Source of the DNA: Blastocystis hominis
Taxonomy: Eukaryota > Sar > Bigyra > Opalinata > Blastocystidae
DNA length: 64,000 nucleotides
Direction of reading: 5' to 3'
NCBI RefSeq assembly: GCF_000151665.1
Contig: NW_013171827.1
Coordinates: 144,001-208,000, forward strand
Of the stretch, positions 24,281-36,179 are shown in pieces. Position 1 is the stretch's first letter, and each line of letters starts with the position of its first letter. The position numbers were made by a program, and so were the translations under genes. A model generated the notes under the pieces. It made no database searches. It was not told the DNA's origin and was given only the letters and a program-made list of their open reading frames with translations.

Positions 24281-25513
24281 ATGCTTGCCCCTCTAAAAAC
24301 TGCGGTGGTTGCATCTCCAATAATCGGTCTTGCTGCACTGAATGGCATTTTTGGGTAGACTGTGGACTCTTCGTTTTTCCGTCTAGATACCGTTGCCGTC
24401 AGTATATGGGAAAGGATCGACCCAAGGAAATTGCAAATAGGATCGATCCACGGATTTGTTCGTCAGAAGAGGAAAGTTTGCTTTTGAAGAGTGTTAGGTA
24501 ATTGCGTGAGCGCCTCGGTAACTAAAAGAGCGGCCGATATTTTTGCTGTTCGATGGGCGATGAAGTACTTGCTCCACGTCCGGAATCGAGTCCACCACTA
24601 TAACTTACTACGTCTATTTAGCGCGATCGATCGTCCCAAAGGGGTTGGTCTTCTCACAGTTTGTAATCACGTTTCGACTTTGGACAGCGCATCGATTGTT
24701 CCGTCTATCATCCCGCTCCGTTCTCCTCTATCTACCCTCTAACTCGCAGGCAACATGCTAACAAGTCGTAATTGCGGGTTTTGGAACCTCGCTGCAGAGG
24801 AGATTATGTTCTGCACTCCCCTAAAGAACATGATCAGCAGCCTCGTGAAAGTACTCTCTACGCCCATTTCACACAGAGGTCATGCCCATCGATCGGAATG
24901 GCGGTGTATTTCAGCCCGCGCTTTCCGACTTCACAGAACGAGTTACCCGCGGGGATTGGGTGCATATGTTCCCAGAGGGCCGTACCTATCAAGACCAGCT
25001 GAAGAGTTGCCGCGATTCTTTGGGCCGCCGCGTTCGAAAGAGCGGGAGAGCGGCGCCTCCGGGCCGCGACTTGGGACCGATGAAATGGGGAGTGGGGAAG
25101 GTGATTTTTGACGCGATAACGAAGAATTCCCGCGGTGACGAGGCGTTTGGGTTTGCGAACGGAGTGAACGGTGGGAAGCTGATCGTGCTCCCGTATTACC
25201 ATCTGAACATGGAGCGGATTTTGCCGGAGGACGAGGATTTGAAGCTGATTAGCAATTTTCCGCGGACAGGAGCGGACGTTTATTGCATGATCGGGGAGCC
25301 GGTCGATTTTTCGGATCTTGTTTGTGTGTTTTATAAACGAATTGGGGAAATGGAAGAAGGGGAGGAGAAGAGGAAGGTGCAGTATGAGTGCTATAAGGCC
25401 ATTACTGATCGTCTGGAACAGGTAGGGATTGGAGGATGGGGCTCGATGGAAAGGAGATGGAGAGAGTGGAGTATGCGTTGAAGGATTTACGCAAGAGGGA
25501 AGTGTATGTTTAG
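24281..25513 (+). CDS. Tafazzin-type phospholipid-lysophospholipid acyltransferase
   Basis: Remodels cardiolipin acyl chains at mitochondrial membranes. The acyltransferase HX4D motif is VCNHVSTLDSAS. The second block, WNLAAEEIMFCTPLKNMISSL then VKVMPIDRNGGVFQ, and the third, RGDWVHMFPEGRTY, match tafazzin (GDWVHIFPEG). KWGVGKVIFDA and LPYYHLNMERILPED are the later conserved segments. ATG 24,281 opens a hydrophobic segment (VVASPIIGLAALNGIFG). Introns include 32-, 31-, 30- and 28-nt examples, and a 32-nt one before the final exon. An insert of about 25 residues precedes KWGVGK. Organelle membrane location is inferred from the family. UFM1 starts 27 bp downstream. Confidence 0.85.
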
Positions 25514-25540
25514 TTACAATTTGTCTGTTTGATAAACCAA

Positions 25541-25927
<387 letters not shown>

Positions 25928-26152
25928 AATGTTTGTTAAAATCGATAATCCGTGCTATAATTGTGAATGGCCGTGCTATTCTTACAAAGAGTGGCTGTGA
26001 GTAAACGCAGTTGATTGACTTACTTGCTTTTTTGCATTGTGGGTTAAGAAATAGAAGTGAAGTTTTCTATTGTAGGGAGAAATGACAATAACAAATGAAC
26101 AACCCATTCAACATCTTAAAAAAAAGAAAAAGTCATCAAACAAACAAACCCA
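25928..26152. other. Convergent intergenic region
   Basis: Lies between the 3' ends of UFM1 (+) and the FKRP-like gene (-). It holds TGTTTGTT on the plus strand at 25,930 and its complement CAAACAAACAAAC near 26,140 for the minus gene. Nothing else seen. Confidence 0.6.
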
Positions 26153-28788
26153 TTAGAAATAGTGATTTCTATCCAAAATGATAGAGTTCACATCATCACT
26201 GTACTCAAAGGGAGAGTTAACACACATCGCCGCATACTCTGGGTCGATTTCTCTTTCACACTACACATCACGCCACATTTCAATTCCTGCTTTTTTCCAC
26301 TGATCCATTTTACTGCTAGTCTCCTTAAACAAGTCCACTTCCTTCAACACATCGTTTTTATCTTCATAGAGTTTTTCTAAAAAGGCGACTGGGTTGCTTG
26401 GAACGAGCACTTCAACGCCGAGATACTTCATTTTCTTCAAGGGAAGCAAGTAATCCACGATTTCCTCGGGCTCAAAGTGGCGAACAACGACTCCGATGGG
26501 AACTTCGACTGTGTTATCCACGAGGTTCACCCCGAAACACACTTGATTGTCCTCTTCATTGCGCAGAATATCGAGGCCGTATTGAGAGAGTTCTTTCAGC
26601 GTGTTTTGGTCTGTGGATCAAATGGGGGAAAAGGGGAAACTGCTGAGATCAAAGTAGTCGCATCGCTTGTTCGTTTGTGGGTTCTGAAGAGCATGTGCAA
26701 TGAAGGAAATTAATAAAAAAAGAAGGGTGAGAGAGAGAGAGAGAGGATCACTGAATGAAATATGGAAAAGGATCAACGACAAACAATGAATGAATGTATT
26801 TCAAGGCAATGAATGAATCAATAAATTAAACCAAAAACTATCACGCAAAACATGCAATCCTTCAAACACCCACACATTCATTCCCATATTCATTCATTCC
26901 TTCCCTCTCTTCTTCTTCTTCACATAAAAATGGATATGCAACTGAATATTATCCGCCCACGGAAAAGGCATTCCCAGCAAAACCGCCGCCATCAAATCAT
27001 CTTCCCTTCATTCCCCCTTCCACCTCCCACCATCCATCAAAAACGCCGGAATCCCGCTGTGCCGCAAGATCGAAGAGCTCGCCATCATCATTTCCCGTTG
27101 CTCATGATAATAACTCGCAGGATGATAGGTATAGCTGAGCTATTCGTCACTCCTCCTCCCGATCCGCACATCGAACAACTCATAAACCGGCTCGGGAAGA
27201 TACGCTTTCGTCCCGTCCGGATAGACGACGCATCCCACATGGAACTTCGCAGCGAACGCCCTACTTTGAACCACCACGACACACGCCTCACTTCTTGCTC
27301 AGCTCGTCCAGCCTCGCAATCGGCTGCGAAAACACGTTGCAACTGTCGATGTCCTCCTCTCGCGAGGGCGAATACGCCTCAATCGAGTTGAACCGAAGAA
27401 TACTCCCAGGGCAGAATCCGACCTTGATTTCGAACGATTTCAACTGCAGATAGAACGCCTCCACAGCCAGCGTGAGCGGCAATCGCTCGCTCGGCCACAG
27501 CTGCTTGAGCGTTTCTTTGTTCGTCATCAAATACGGGGCTCCTCGCTCACAGAGCAACTGGTTACCCGCGAAAACGCCCGCATATCCACGCCGAATTCGC
27601 AGCTCGTGGGAGTGATAGCGATACTGCAACTCAGCGACCCGTTCAAGCGCTACATCGAAACACTGACCGATCAATTCGTTGGTAGCCGCGTTTTCGAGCA
27701 TGGGAGAGACCACGCGGACTTGACGGGAATCCAACATCGACTTCATGCGAGGGAGATTGGTGTTATGAGTGAACTCCACGGAGGCGTCCACAAGAAAGAC
27801 ATAGCGCGTTTTGACATTGGCGAGGCCTCTACGACAAATCAGTCCTTCTGACCCACTCCATAATCTTTGAGGACCCTTGAAGATCGTTAGGCTAAGCATG
27901 AGACGTAGTAGCATTCACTCCCACTCCATCCAAATAGACCTTCTCCACAGGATACCAGCGATTCAATCTGCACGGAAGGAAGCAAAACGAAGTACATGTC
28001 GATTGACTCAGATGGATATTTGGTTCGCATTGTACAGTTTCCACACACAATGAGGATTGTGATATCCGTATTCATATCGGACTTGTCGATAGGCCAAATT
28101 CATTCCTACTTTTTGGGGCGGATTCTTCTTCACATCTTCCTCTTGAAAACCCGGAGAATTCGACCAATCAAATACGGACTAGCTTCAAATGCATCCATCA
28201 CAAATACAGGATTCAAAGACTCTGACGTATTCTTCTCCAGAAAGCGATGACCATGCAGTGGAACAGAAACTGTAGTAGTAGCAGCAGTAGTGCTTTTATC
28301 GATTAAATACTGATCAGTAACCCCCAAAAAAAGACCATTACTCCCGATGATGCACATATAGAGAGCTCATTTTTCGCAGAAGCCAATATTTTCTCGGTAC
28401 GTTGTTGCGTTCTTTGAGCGCTTGACAATCTCCTTTCCTAAAAACAAGCAGACCCTAATTGCAAACAAGTTCGGCGATTTCACTCTTAAGGTCGAGTATC
28501 TACTTGTCACAGATAAAGGGCGTGTCAACCTCTTTTTCTCGTTCAAACAGAGATAGTTCCAGTGACTCAATCTCACTGTATGCCTAAAATTGCAATTGAC
28601 GTGAAAAGTTACCACAGCACCATCGGGAACGAACTCTGAGCTGTGTCTTTCATATTTGTGTATAGAAAGAGTCAACGAATTCTCATCATCATCATTAATC
28701 AGCTACCACATACCACTACAAACAGCAGGACCGCATTGATCCCGAAGCAAAGAATAACAACTAAGAAGCTAAATAATTGTTTTTCCAT
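26153..28788 (-). CDS. FKRP-like membrane glycan/phosphotransferase (LicD fold)
   Basis: The N-terminus (MEKQLFSFLVVILCFGINAVLLFV) is a signal anchor, so this is a type II Golgi/ER enzyme. The middle is a GT-A-like stem (LANVKTRYVFLVDASVEFT, VRVVSPMLENA). The rest resembles the LicD domain of fukutin-related protein: VGCVVYPDGTKAYLPEPVYEF, SSSILRHSGIPAFL, LMAAVLLGMPFPWADNIQL, and after a long (~240 nt) intron DYLLPLKKMKYLGVEVLVP with FLEKLYED. The usual PWDxDxD acid cluster reads PWADNIQ, so catalysis may be lost or altered. Most introns are 23-42 nt. Two joins between 28,360 and 28,480 are unresolved. Stop TAA 26,153 has TGTTTGTT just downstream. Confidence 0.5.
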
Positions 28789-28853
28789 CAAACAAATAAA
28801 AATTGTTAATACTTCCTCAGAAACGCCAATTCTCGAGGGTATTAGGGACTGGT

Positions 28854-31588
28854 TTAATTGGTTTCATATCCAGGGCAGTCAGGAGTAGAAGGCAGAGGAT
28901 AAGGTCCAGTGATATCATTGTTGAAGGCACCATTCACCTCCCAATTCCAGTTGAAACGGCACTGAGCAGCATCCTTCACATCATTCATATCGTAGTAGTA
29001 AGTTCTGGTCATCGTCTGAGACTGGAAAGCGTTGTCATCCACGCAGAACACAGGATACTTGATCATTGTTTCTTGAGCCTCAATGGTCACACCAGTTGCA
29101 GAAGGAGAGCAAGCACCCTTCAACTCCTCAGCGAATCCAGCAGCTCCCTGCAAGTTGTATCCGTTCATGTTCAGGTTAATGTAACGCAGCTTAGGGAAAT
29201 AAGTCTTCTCAGAGCACATGCTCTTGAGATAGGCCACAATATCTCTAGTAAGATTCGCGGCATAACCAGGCTTCTGACCCTCCATCAGATAATCGTAAGT
29301 AGCAATGTAGTTCTTCACAACATAGAACTCCTCCAGGTTCAGGAACCACTTCTTATCCTTGTAAAGGTCCATAAACTGGAGCACGCTGAGGAATCCCTCA
29401 CGGTACAGAGTTCCATCACCAATGAACAGAATACGAGGATGAGTGAACTTCGCAAGCTCCAAGTGCAGCAGAGCAAGCTCAGTACTGATCGTACGACCCT
29501 TAATAGGATCATGCATGATGTAGAAATCAATAGGAGCAACATTCATAACCTGCTTTTCCAGAGACTCCTTCCACAGCTGAATATTAATCTTATCCACTCC
29601 GGAAAGATCAATCACACGAGTATGAGCCAAAGCCTTCGTAGGATAAGCATCACGAATAGCCAGGTACAAGCCAGTCACGTTGGTCTCAGGAATAATCTCC
29701 TGCTTGCAAACATCAGGAGTCACATAGTTGCAGTTATCTCCCAGAATGAAAGGATCGTAGATAGGGAACCAAGGCTCGGGAGTAGGAGTAGGAGTCGGGG
29801 TCGGAGTAGGAGTAGGCGTAGGAGTAGGAGTGGGGGTAGGCGTAGGAGTAGGCGTAGGAGTCGGGGTAGGAGTAGGAGTAGGAGTGGGCGTGGGAGTAGG
29901 CGTAGGGGTAGGAGTGGGAGTAGGAGTCGGGGTAGGAGTAGGAGTAGGAGTAGGAGTCGGCGTGGGAGTAGGAGTAGGAGTAGGAGTAGGAGTGGGAGTA
30001 GGAGGAACAGTGGGAGGCTCAGGAGTAGGAAGAAGCTCGCTCACAATCGGACGAATAGCGAATCCAGCAATACCAGCAATATTCGCATCAGCCTCAGTCT
30101 CACGAATCGGCAAACGGAACACGAACGAATCGCAAGCACGAAGTCTAGCCTCAATAGCGAAGAAAGGCCACTCAGCAAACTCAGGCTCACCATCCACAGC
30201 ATACTGCTTGTACTCCACCACAACACCATACACAGAAGGTCTCCAATAAGCGGTATCGAAATAAGGACCCTCCTCACGATCATTACGGTAGTACTGGAAG
30301 AACTCAGGATCCAGACCCAGAGTCACAGCAGTAGGTCCCTTCATCACCAGGTCCATCAAACCCCACTTGTTGTAAGTAGAAGGCTTCTCATATCCAGCAA
30401 TGTGATACTTGTTAATATCCTCAATTTCGCTCTCTCTGCACACACTAGCCTCATAGTTGGTGTGTCTGTAGAATTGACGATAAGCAATACCATTATCAAA
30501 CACATAATCAAATCCCCAAGCAATAGGAAGACCCTCGCAAGTATCAGTCACTCCGTGCTCCTTACCAACGCAATCAATCAACTCCTGAGCAGAAAGAGCC
30601 ACCTCCACAATCTGATCGTACTCCTCGAAGTACAGCTTCTTAATAGCGTACTCAATCGAAGTACTCACAGCGAAAGCCCAAGTCACAGAGCAGTTCTGAG
30701 GCTTGCAAATGTACTCTCTCAGAGTCGTCTGGTCAGCCAAACGACGAGTAACCTCGGGAGCATCGAAAGTGTAAACCTCATCACAAGGATCCAGAGAAGG
30801 CATCAGATAACGGAGATTCGAATTGTTGTGAACAGGGGTTCTAGCAGGAACAGGAGTCTGAATACCAGAGTAACGCTGCTTGGTCGTCGTAATCTCCTCG
30901 AACTCATCAGGATGCCAATCAGCATAGAAAGTGAACTCCATCACATACTTGTCACGAGTGTTCCAGTCATGGATCTTCTCGCAAGAATCCTGGAAGTACT
31001 CCAGACGCTTCTTGAACTCAGCAGACGTCTTATCACGAGAAGTGCACTTCATGGAATAGTCCCACTTCTCCAGATACTTCAAATAACCATCCTCAGTGCA
31101 AGGGAAATCGTCCTTCTCGTTGGTAGGATCAGTGGGGTAAGCAGGCTTGCCAGTAAGAGGCTTGCTCTTATCGAGGTCAGGCTTCGTGTGGCTGTCGGGG
31201 ACACTAGTCCAGCTCTCAGTCACATAGTCCAACTTCAGGAACACGCTGTTGACGTTGGAAGCATCAAGATCATAGTTCTTGTTAAAAGTCAGATACTTCA
31301 CATTCACCACAGCAGGAGCTCTGCACTTAATATAATAGTATCCAGGGTTCAGACAATAAGCAGCAGCATAAGTCAGCTTCTCAATCAATACAGTACCATC
31401 AGGCTTGTAGGAAGCATCAGAAAGACGCACCTCACAACGCTCCTCACCTTCCAGTTTCGTAAAAGTCACAGACATAAAACCTTCACCACACTCAGAACCT
31501 AAAATCACAAAGAAACAAAAACACTACTCTGAGCAACAACAGCTAAGACCAGCTGAGTAATAAGCACAGCACACAGAAAAGACTTCAT
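28854..31588 (-). CDS. Secreted papain-fold pseudopeptidase, left palindrome copy
   Basis: Signal peptide [19 protein letters not shown], then a 29-nt intron, a Cys-rich N-domain, an I29-like propeptide ([19 protein letters not shown]...[10 protein letters not shown]), a C1A papain fold and a Pro-Thr repeat of about 80 residues (29,770-30,010). A leucine-rich C-domain follows ([12 protein letters not shown]). In the papain fold the active-site Cys motif CGSCWAF reads CSVTWAF (Cys to Thr). The His loop reads RPSVYGVVV in place of DHAVxxVGY. The NSW motif is absent. LSAQELIDC is kept. It cannot be a normal cysteine protease. The last two codons and stop come from sequence outside the palindrome arm. 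Confidence 0.85.
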
Positions 31589-32230
31589 AACACTGTGGAA
31601 AACTAATTTATGTGGTATAAACTAACAAAGCTCTTAATTAAATATACTGTTATTTGATTGGTTTATTACCATATCTAAACGTTCTCATAAATAGCAAAGG
31701 AAATTGGCAGAACCGTTATATTGCTAAGAAGAAATGAATGACTAAATACCTCTGATTTCTATGAGTATATGAAAGAGGTTATTTGGTAGTTTGAAGTTGA
31801 GAAGTGTTAGTAATTGATGTTTAATTAGCCCATTCATCTATCATTCTTATCGTATACTAGTTTGTTCACAGTTCGAGTAGTAGTGCTATTTCTCGAAGTA
31901 GAAGGTGCTTAAGTAGAAGTGTGTCTAAAACAGTAAATATGAATGATGGTGAGAACGATTTATACAATAGAGTAATGGTTATAAACTTTTAACCAAAGTT
32001 TTCTAATTCCTTTTGTATATAACTGGAATAGACTATTTGAAATAGAATTTAAATAATAGAATAGAAAAGAAAGGAAAAGGGTGGGTAGGGAAGATATCTA
32101 TTTGACTTGATATTCTTAAAGACTATTCGAAATGATGTTTCAATGATGATATATATATGGAAAGAGAGATTAAAACACAAAGCATATATTTGAAATACTA
32201 TTTGAGAAAAACCCGAACTATGATGATAAT
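28860..32230. repeat. Palindrome left arm, outer part
   Basis: Reverse complement of 41,455-44,770, covering the pseudopeptidase gene and about 640 bp of its upstream flank. Similarity is very high through the promoter, N-domain and papain fold, and lower in the C-terminal third of the gene. It stops at ...GATGATAAT (32,230), where element A begins. Confidence 0.95.
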
Positions 32231-32498
32231 AGTATATAAAAAAGATATATTTAGTAATTGTGTATTGCGCGAAAACTTTTGGCCGCCTTTTTCGCCCCAA
32301 AATTGCCACTTTACCCGTCAGCCTGGTCGGTCATGCTAAACCGCCTCTCTGCCCCTCGCTTCCATAAATCCGAGTCACCCCTAACGCCTCACGTCGACAG
32401 GGATCATAGTTTTGCGCAAAACCACGCCAGTTACCAACTACTATGGTAAATAGAGTAAGCCATTCACTACTCCATGTTCATCCAAGGCTTATCTAGTA

Positions 32499-33560
32499 AT
32501 GGCACGTTCAAATGGATCAACCCCGTACAAATATCGGAACCCCTACATCACTTCCATGATTGCCTTGGTCAGATCAAACCCTGTCATGTTCAACAATGTG
32601 GATTCTATGAATGTGGTCACCAACTCGAATGACAAGGAGCTAACGATTCCTCCTGGATACTACACGATCGGTCAAATCATTGCCATCCTCAACATCATGA
32701 TCGATACTATGTTCTCGATATCTACGAAGGCTTCGAGTTATATGTGTATTTATATCCAGTCCACAAACACCATTGACTTCACCAATGCTCCGGATATTCG
32801 AGAATTTTTCAGTTTGGAAGGACGAACGGTCATTCTACACACTTCGTTCTATGGATCGAACGTGATTGATATCACGCGAAATCGACAAGTGATCCAAGTC
32901 TACTCGTCTTTCGTGTATTCCTCCGATCTGAAGATTGCCAACCAGAACAACAATCTGCTCACCACAATGATCATTGATGATCCCGAGGTTAATTACCTCC
33001 GCACCGTGGAAGACATCTGCATTCCGATGATAACCCGATTCGACCGATTGATGTTCCTGTTCCTCGATATGGATGGTAATATCATGCGATTGAACGGCGA
33101 ATTCGAACTCCAATTGACGATCGAAGATGTGTTTGATCAAGTGTCTTCCTCAATTCTACCGATGAACCAGTTCAGTGTGATTGAAGTATTTGGACATAAT
33201 AGAGCAAGAAGGAGATGAAATTGGATAATCCTCTATCATTCGATAAGTGTTACATATCACTTGTATCATTCTGTACCGATTTCACATTCCATAATGTACC
33301 ATCTGATCAAGTAGTTGTGATTAATGGAGATAGAACAGATGAAATTGTAATATCGATTTCATGAGGTACATATGATATCGAAACGATCATCACAATGTTG
33401 AATGCGAGTGATGCTCTATTTGAAATAGTGTATAGTGGGGAAAATGCATTTCGAGTCTATAACCAGTTTGTGATTCTTTCTCTGACACAACTTATTCATT
33501 CCTTGAATAAAGTGATTCATTTATCGAGGTGTGTGGGGAGCATGAATGAGATCAAGGAAC
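32499..33560 (+). pseudogene. Polinton structural (minor-capsid-like) protein, broken
   Basis: The first 239 codons are open and carry the motif IPPGYYTIGQIIAILN followed by a beta-rich segment and IDFTNAPDIREFF. This pattern (Pro-Gly-Tyr-Tyr-Thr, then Leu-Gly) recurs in Polinton and adenovirus-related minor capsid or penton-like proteins; the assignment is tentative. Compared with the copy at 48,189, the frame shifts near 33,212 and then meets a TGA at 33,362-33,364. A second, weaker copy of the motif (GTYDIETIITMLN) lies in the C-terminal half, suggesting two similar jelly-roll-like units. Closest relatives here are the copies at 48,189 and 59,317. Confidence 0.55.
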
Positions 33561-33595
33561 TATGGAAACCAGCAAAATGAAGAGGTGCAACTCGA

Positions 33596-34624
33596 ATGAT
33601 CATTATTGGGTTCAAACGAAACATATACTTCATCGATCTTATCGATTTCTCTTCCAAACAACACAAATCGATACAGGAAGTGTTAGGAAGACAAAAGAGT
33701 ACAGGATTCTACAAGAATCGTGGATACAAATATGTCCTTGTATGTATTGATGGATATTCGAAATACCTGATGACTCGGAAACTGAAGAGCCAGAGTGCTA
33801 CAGAAGTCACTCATGCGATGAAGGATATCCTTCAGACATATGGTGAATCACCAAAGCATATTTGCTCGGATCGAGGTACCGAGTTCACCAGTGCCATCTT
33901 TCGTACCAACATCTTGGACAAGTATGATATCACCATGTATCACATGGATTCAGCGAATAGGGCAGTACTAGCCGAACGAGTAATTCGAGATATCAAGGAA
34001 CACATCATGGTTCCTTCATTCCATTCAATCAATCAATGGAAAGGTGTATGGTTCGACTTGATCGATGGTACAGTTCGTAGACACAATGGAAGGAAGAACA
34101 GAGACATCGGATATACACCCAATGACATTTGGCTTAACAACAACAACAACGATATCTTGTACATGGAGAAAACAGAACCATCCAACATGACAGTAAAGGA
34201 CACAACACCTCAATTCGATGTTGGTGATTATGTTTGAGTGGCACGAAGACCTCGCATTCTGGAAAAGCGATCATTGACGATCAAATGGTCTCAGGACTTG
34301 GTTGAAGTTGTTGACATTGACGATCACATCATGCCATTGATGTACGAAGTGAAGAATGTGGAAAGCGATAGCACACAGAAGTGTTATGATTGGGAACTGC
34401 TGGCAAGCAAATGCAAACCACAACCAGCACCGCCTGTCACTCGATCCAAGAGTGGTAAGGAAACCCAATGCATTGAGAGAGGCAGCAAGATCACATCGAC
34501 CCATTACGAGGAGCCAGAAGAAGAAACAACAACCTGGCCCAAGTGTTCGAAAACGATTGTGATGCTCTTCACACCTACCAGACATACAAGAGAAGGGATA
34601 TTTGTGAATAAAGAGATCATATGA
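33596..34624 (+). pseudogene. Retroviral-type (DDE) integrase of element A
   Basis: The catalytic core is intact: VLVCIDGYSKYLM (first Asp), ICSDRGTEFTS (second Asp) and VLAERVIRDIKEH (Glu), with 34 residues between second Asp and Glu, the D,D-35-E spacing. The C-terminal DNA-binding part begins GDYV and is then cut by TGA at 34,235-34,237, where related integrases have Arg. The frame then continues VARRPRILEKRSLTIKWSQDLVEVV to about 34,624. Upstream, TGA 33,578-33,580 breaks the N-terminal region. It would join element ends to target DNA. One stop codon separates core from tail, so function is unlikely without readthrough. Confidence 0.85.
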
Positions 34625-35150
34625 CTCTCACTTGTCCATTCTATTCCATTTATCAGTTTGGTATGGGAAAGGGTCACAAGATTGTTGAGTGTATCGATGA
34701 ATGGCATATCGAGCAATCACACACCATCCATTGAAACATTCACCTTGTATCCCTTATCCACAACCGATTCGATGGAATCACAATGTTTGAATAGGGCATC
34801 ATTCTCATTGTAACATGGAATCGATGCGATTATGAGATATAAAGCAGAAGATAATTGGAATTGGCATTGATTATTGAATGGTTGAGTAAATGCGTGTGTA
34901 TATTCAAACATTATGGCATTATTGACTTTCACAAAACACCCAGAATGTATCGTTCATGAATATTGAGGAACGCCATCCACTGTCTCACGAATGAGGACAT
35001 GTTTGCCGTCGTTTTCGGGCATATTGATGAGCATGTTATCGAGCTTCTTGAACGTGTAATTGTTTCCATTGCTACTGAAGATGTATGACATTGATTCATT
35101 CAATTTACTTTTGTTGATTTCGTTCATAGGGTTTGACATACACACCCTTG
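34520..35150 (-). pseudogene. Polinton minus-strand ORF, conserved in elements A and C
   Basis: Begins MSNPMNEINKSKLNESMSY and includes NYTFKKLDN, INMPENDGKHVL, ETVDGVPQYS and a beta-rich C-terminal half (QCQFQLSSALYLIIASIPCYNE). The same protein, differing at scattered residues, is at 60,560-61,140. In A it is broken by a frame change near 34,950; in C that part is open. Both copies share a TGA before LLDMPFIDTL. It is encoded opposite to the integrase and polymerase. The beta-rich composition fits a structural role, but I recognise no family. Confidence 0.55.
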
Positions 35151-35610
35151 AGACATGCGCTATCATCGATGAACAAATCAGACAACTCGGGAGGAGGTTT
35201 ATCATTCACGACCTTATAGACCACGCGAACATAGTAGTTCGAGAAGAAATAGATGGCACGATTCTTGGTCATTACGCCGATAATATGAGGAGGCAGTAAA
35301 ACATTCCTAAAAAACACATTCAGAGGTACACCGAGCAGACCATTGGATTCCAATTGAGGCAATAGATACTCCCATTCATCCTCGGTAAACATGGGCGGAC
35401 GAGTTTCATCCAGAGTCATCTCGATGCAATCATAGTCGTGCAGGATCAAACCACAGTTCACATTTGCTTGCGGGGTGCGAACACTGAATCCGAATAGTCG
35501 CTCGGAATTGGCCGGATACTTGGTATGGATGATGATATCGGCGAGTTCGATATTCTCGTCCTCCCAAGTGCGTATCAGGGAAGACCATGTGTTGTTCTCT
35601 GGTTTCTAGT
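35105..35610 (-). pseudogene. Second minus-strand ORF of element A, unassigned
   Basis: An open frame (upstream edge near 35,600) reads WEDENIELADIIIHTKYPANSERLF, then DEWEYLLPQLESNGLLGVPLN and YFFSNYYVRVVYKV. Beta-rich, about 160 residues, with no ATG at the upstream end. It precedes and slightly overlaps the other minus-strand ORF. It is not present in fragment C, which is deleted there. Could be part of a capsid gene; no motif proves this. Confidence 0.4.
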
Positions 35611-35735
35611 ATTTCAATTAATCAAAGCGTGAACTCGGGTTAAAAGAGATAAATAGATATACATAAATAGAAAAATTAATACACACAATCACGCATTGAA
35701 CCCCAATTCGGGACGAGAAATTCAAACAACGGAGT

Positions 35736-36101
35736 TTGCTTCTGGAACCTAATAAAGCATGGATTCAAGTACAGAGAGGAACTGAATCGCTTGTACGACA
35801 CACCATTACCACTGAATACGACGAAGTACGTTCCCAAATCAAGAATGCTTTCTCCAGGCAATTGTTCATGATTATAGGACTTTCAGTATACTACGAGTTA
35901 CTCCGTGACAATTATAGACCACGAGGCGGCAAGTGGGTGAAGATGAGCAAAGAAGAAGCCAAAGCGTACGATAGTGACACGGATATCAAGAAGATATTCG
36001 TGGACGACCAGGACGATGATTCGGACAACTCATCGTCCTACCCGGACGACATCGCTGAATTCGAGTACGACGAATATAGACATGCGATATTCCCATTCTA
36101 G
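35736..36101 (+). CDS. Small ORF of element A, unassigned
   Basis: An uninterrupted frame of about 120 codons with a helical N-terminal half (SRQLFMIIGLSVYYELL) and an acidic tail (DDQDDDSDNSSSYPDD). It is transcribed with the polymerase and lies just upstream of it. No family recognised. Integrity in an otherwise decayed element is notable but may be chance. Confidence 0.4.
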   Translation: MLLEPNKAWIQVQRGTESLVRHTITTEYDEVRSQIKNAFSRQLFMIIGLSVYYELLRDNYRPRGGKWVKMSKEEAKAYDSDTDIKKIFVDDQDDDSDNSSSYPDDIAEFEYDEYRHAIFPF

Positions 36102-36179
36102 GTCGGACATTCCAATAACCATTTTTTTAGTCACACTTTTTTTCACTTTGGGTTGAATGTATTTTATGCCTATATATAA

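Noticed and set aside
29830-30249. Gly-Val repeat frame
   Set aside because: Shadow of the Thr-Pro repeat read in the wrong frame.
28803-31502. A 899-codon open frame on the plus strand opposite the left pseudopeptidase gene (and its mirror at 42,174-44,147)
   Set aside because: It is the complement of a biased coding sequence, rich in Ser/Arg/Leu/Ile with no domain. The minus-strand reading has a signal peptide and a clear C1A fold.
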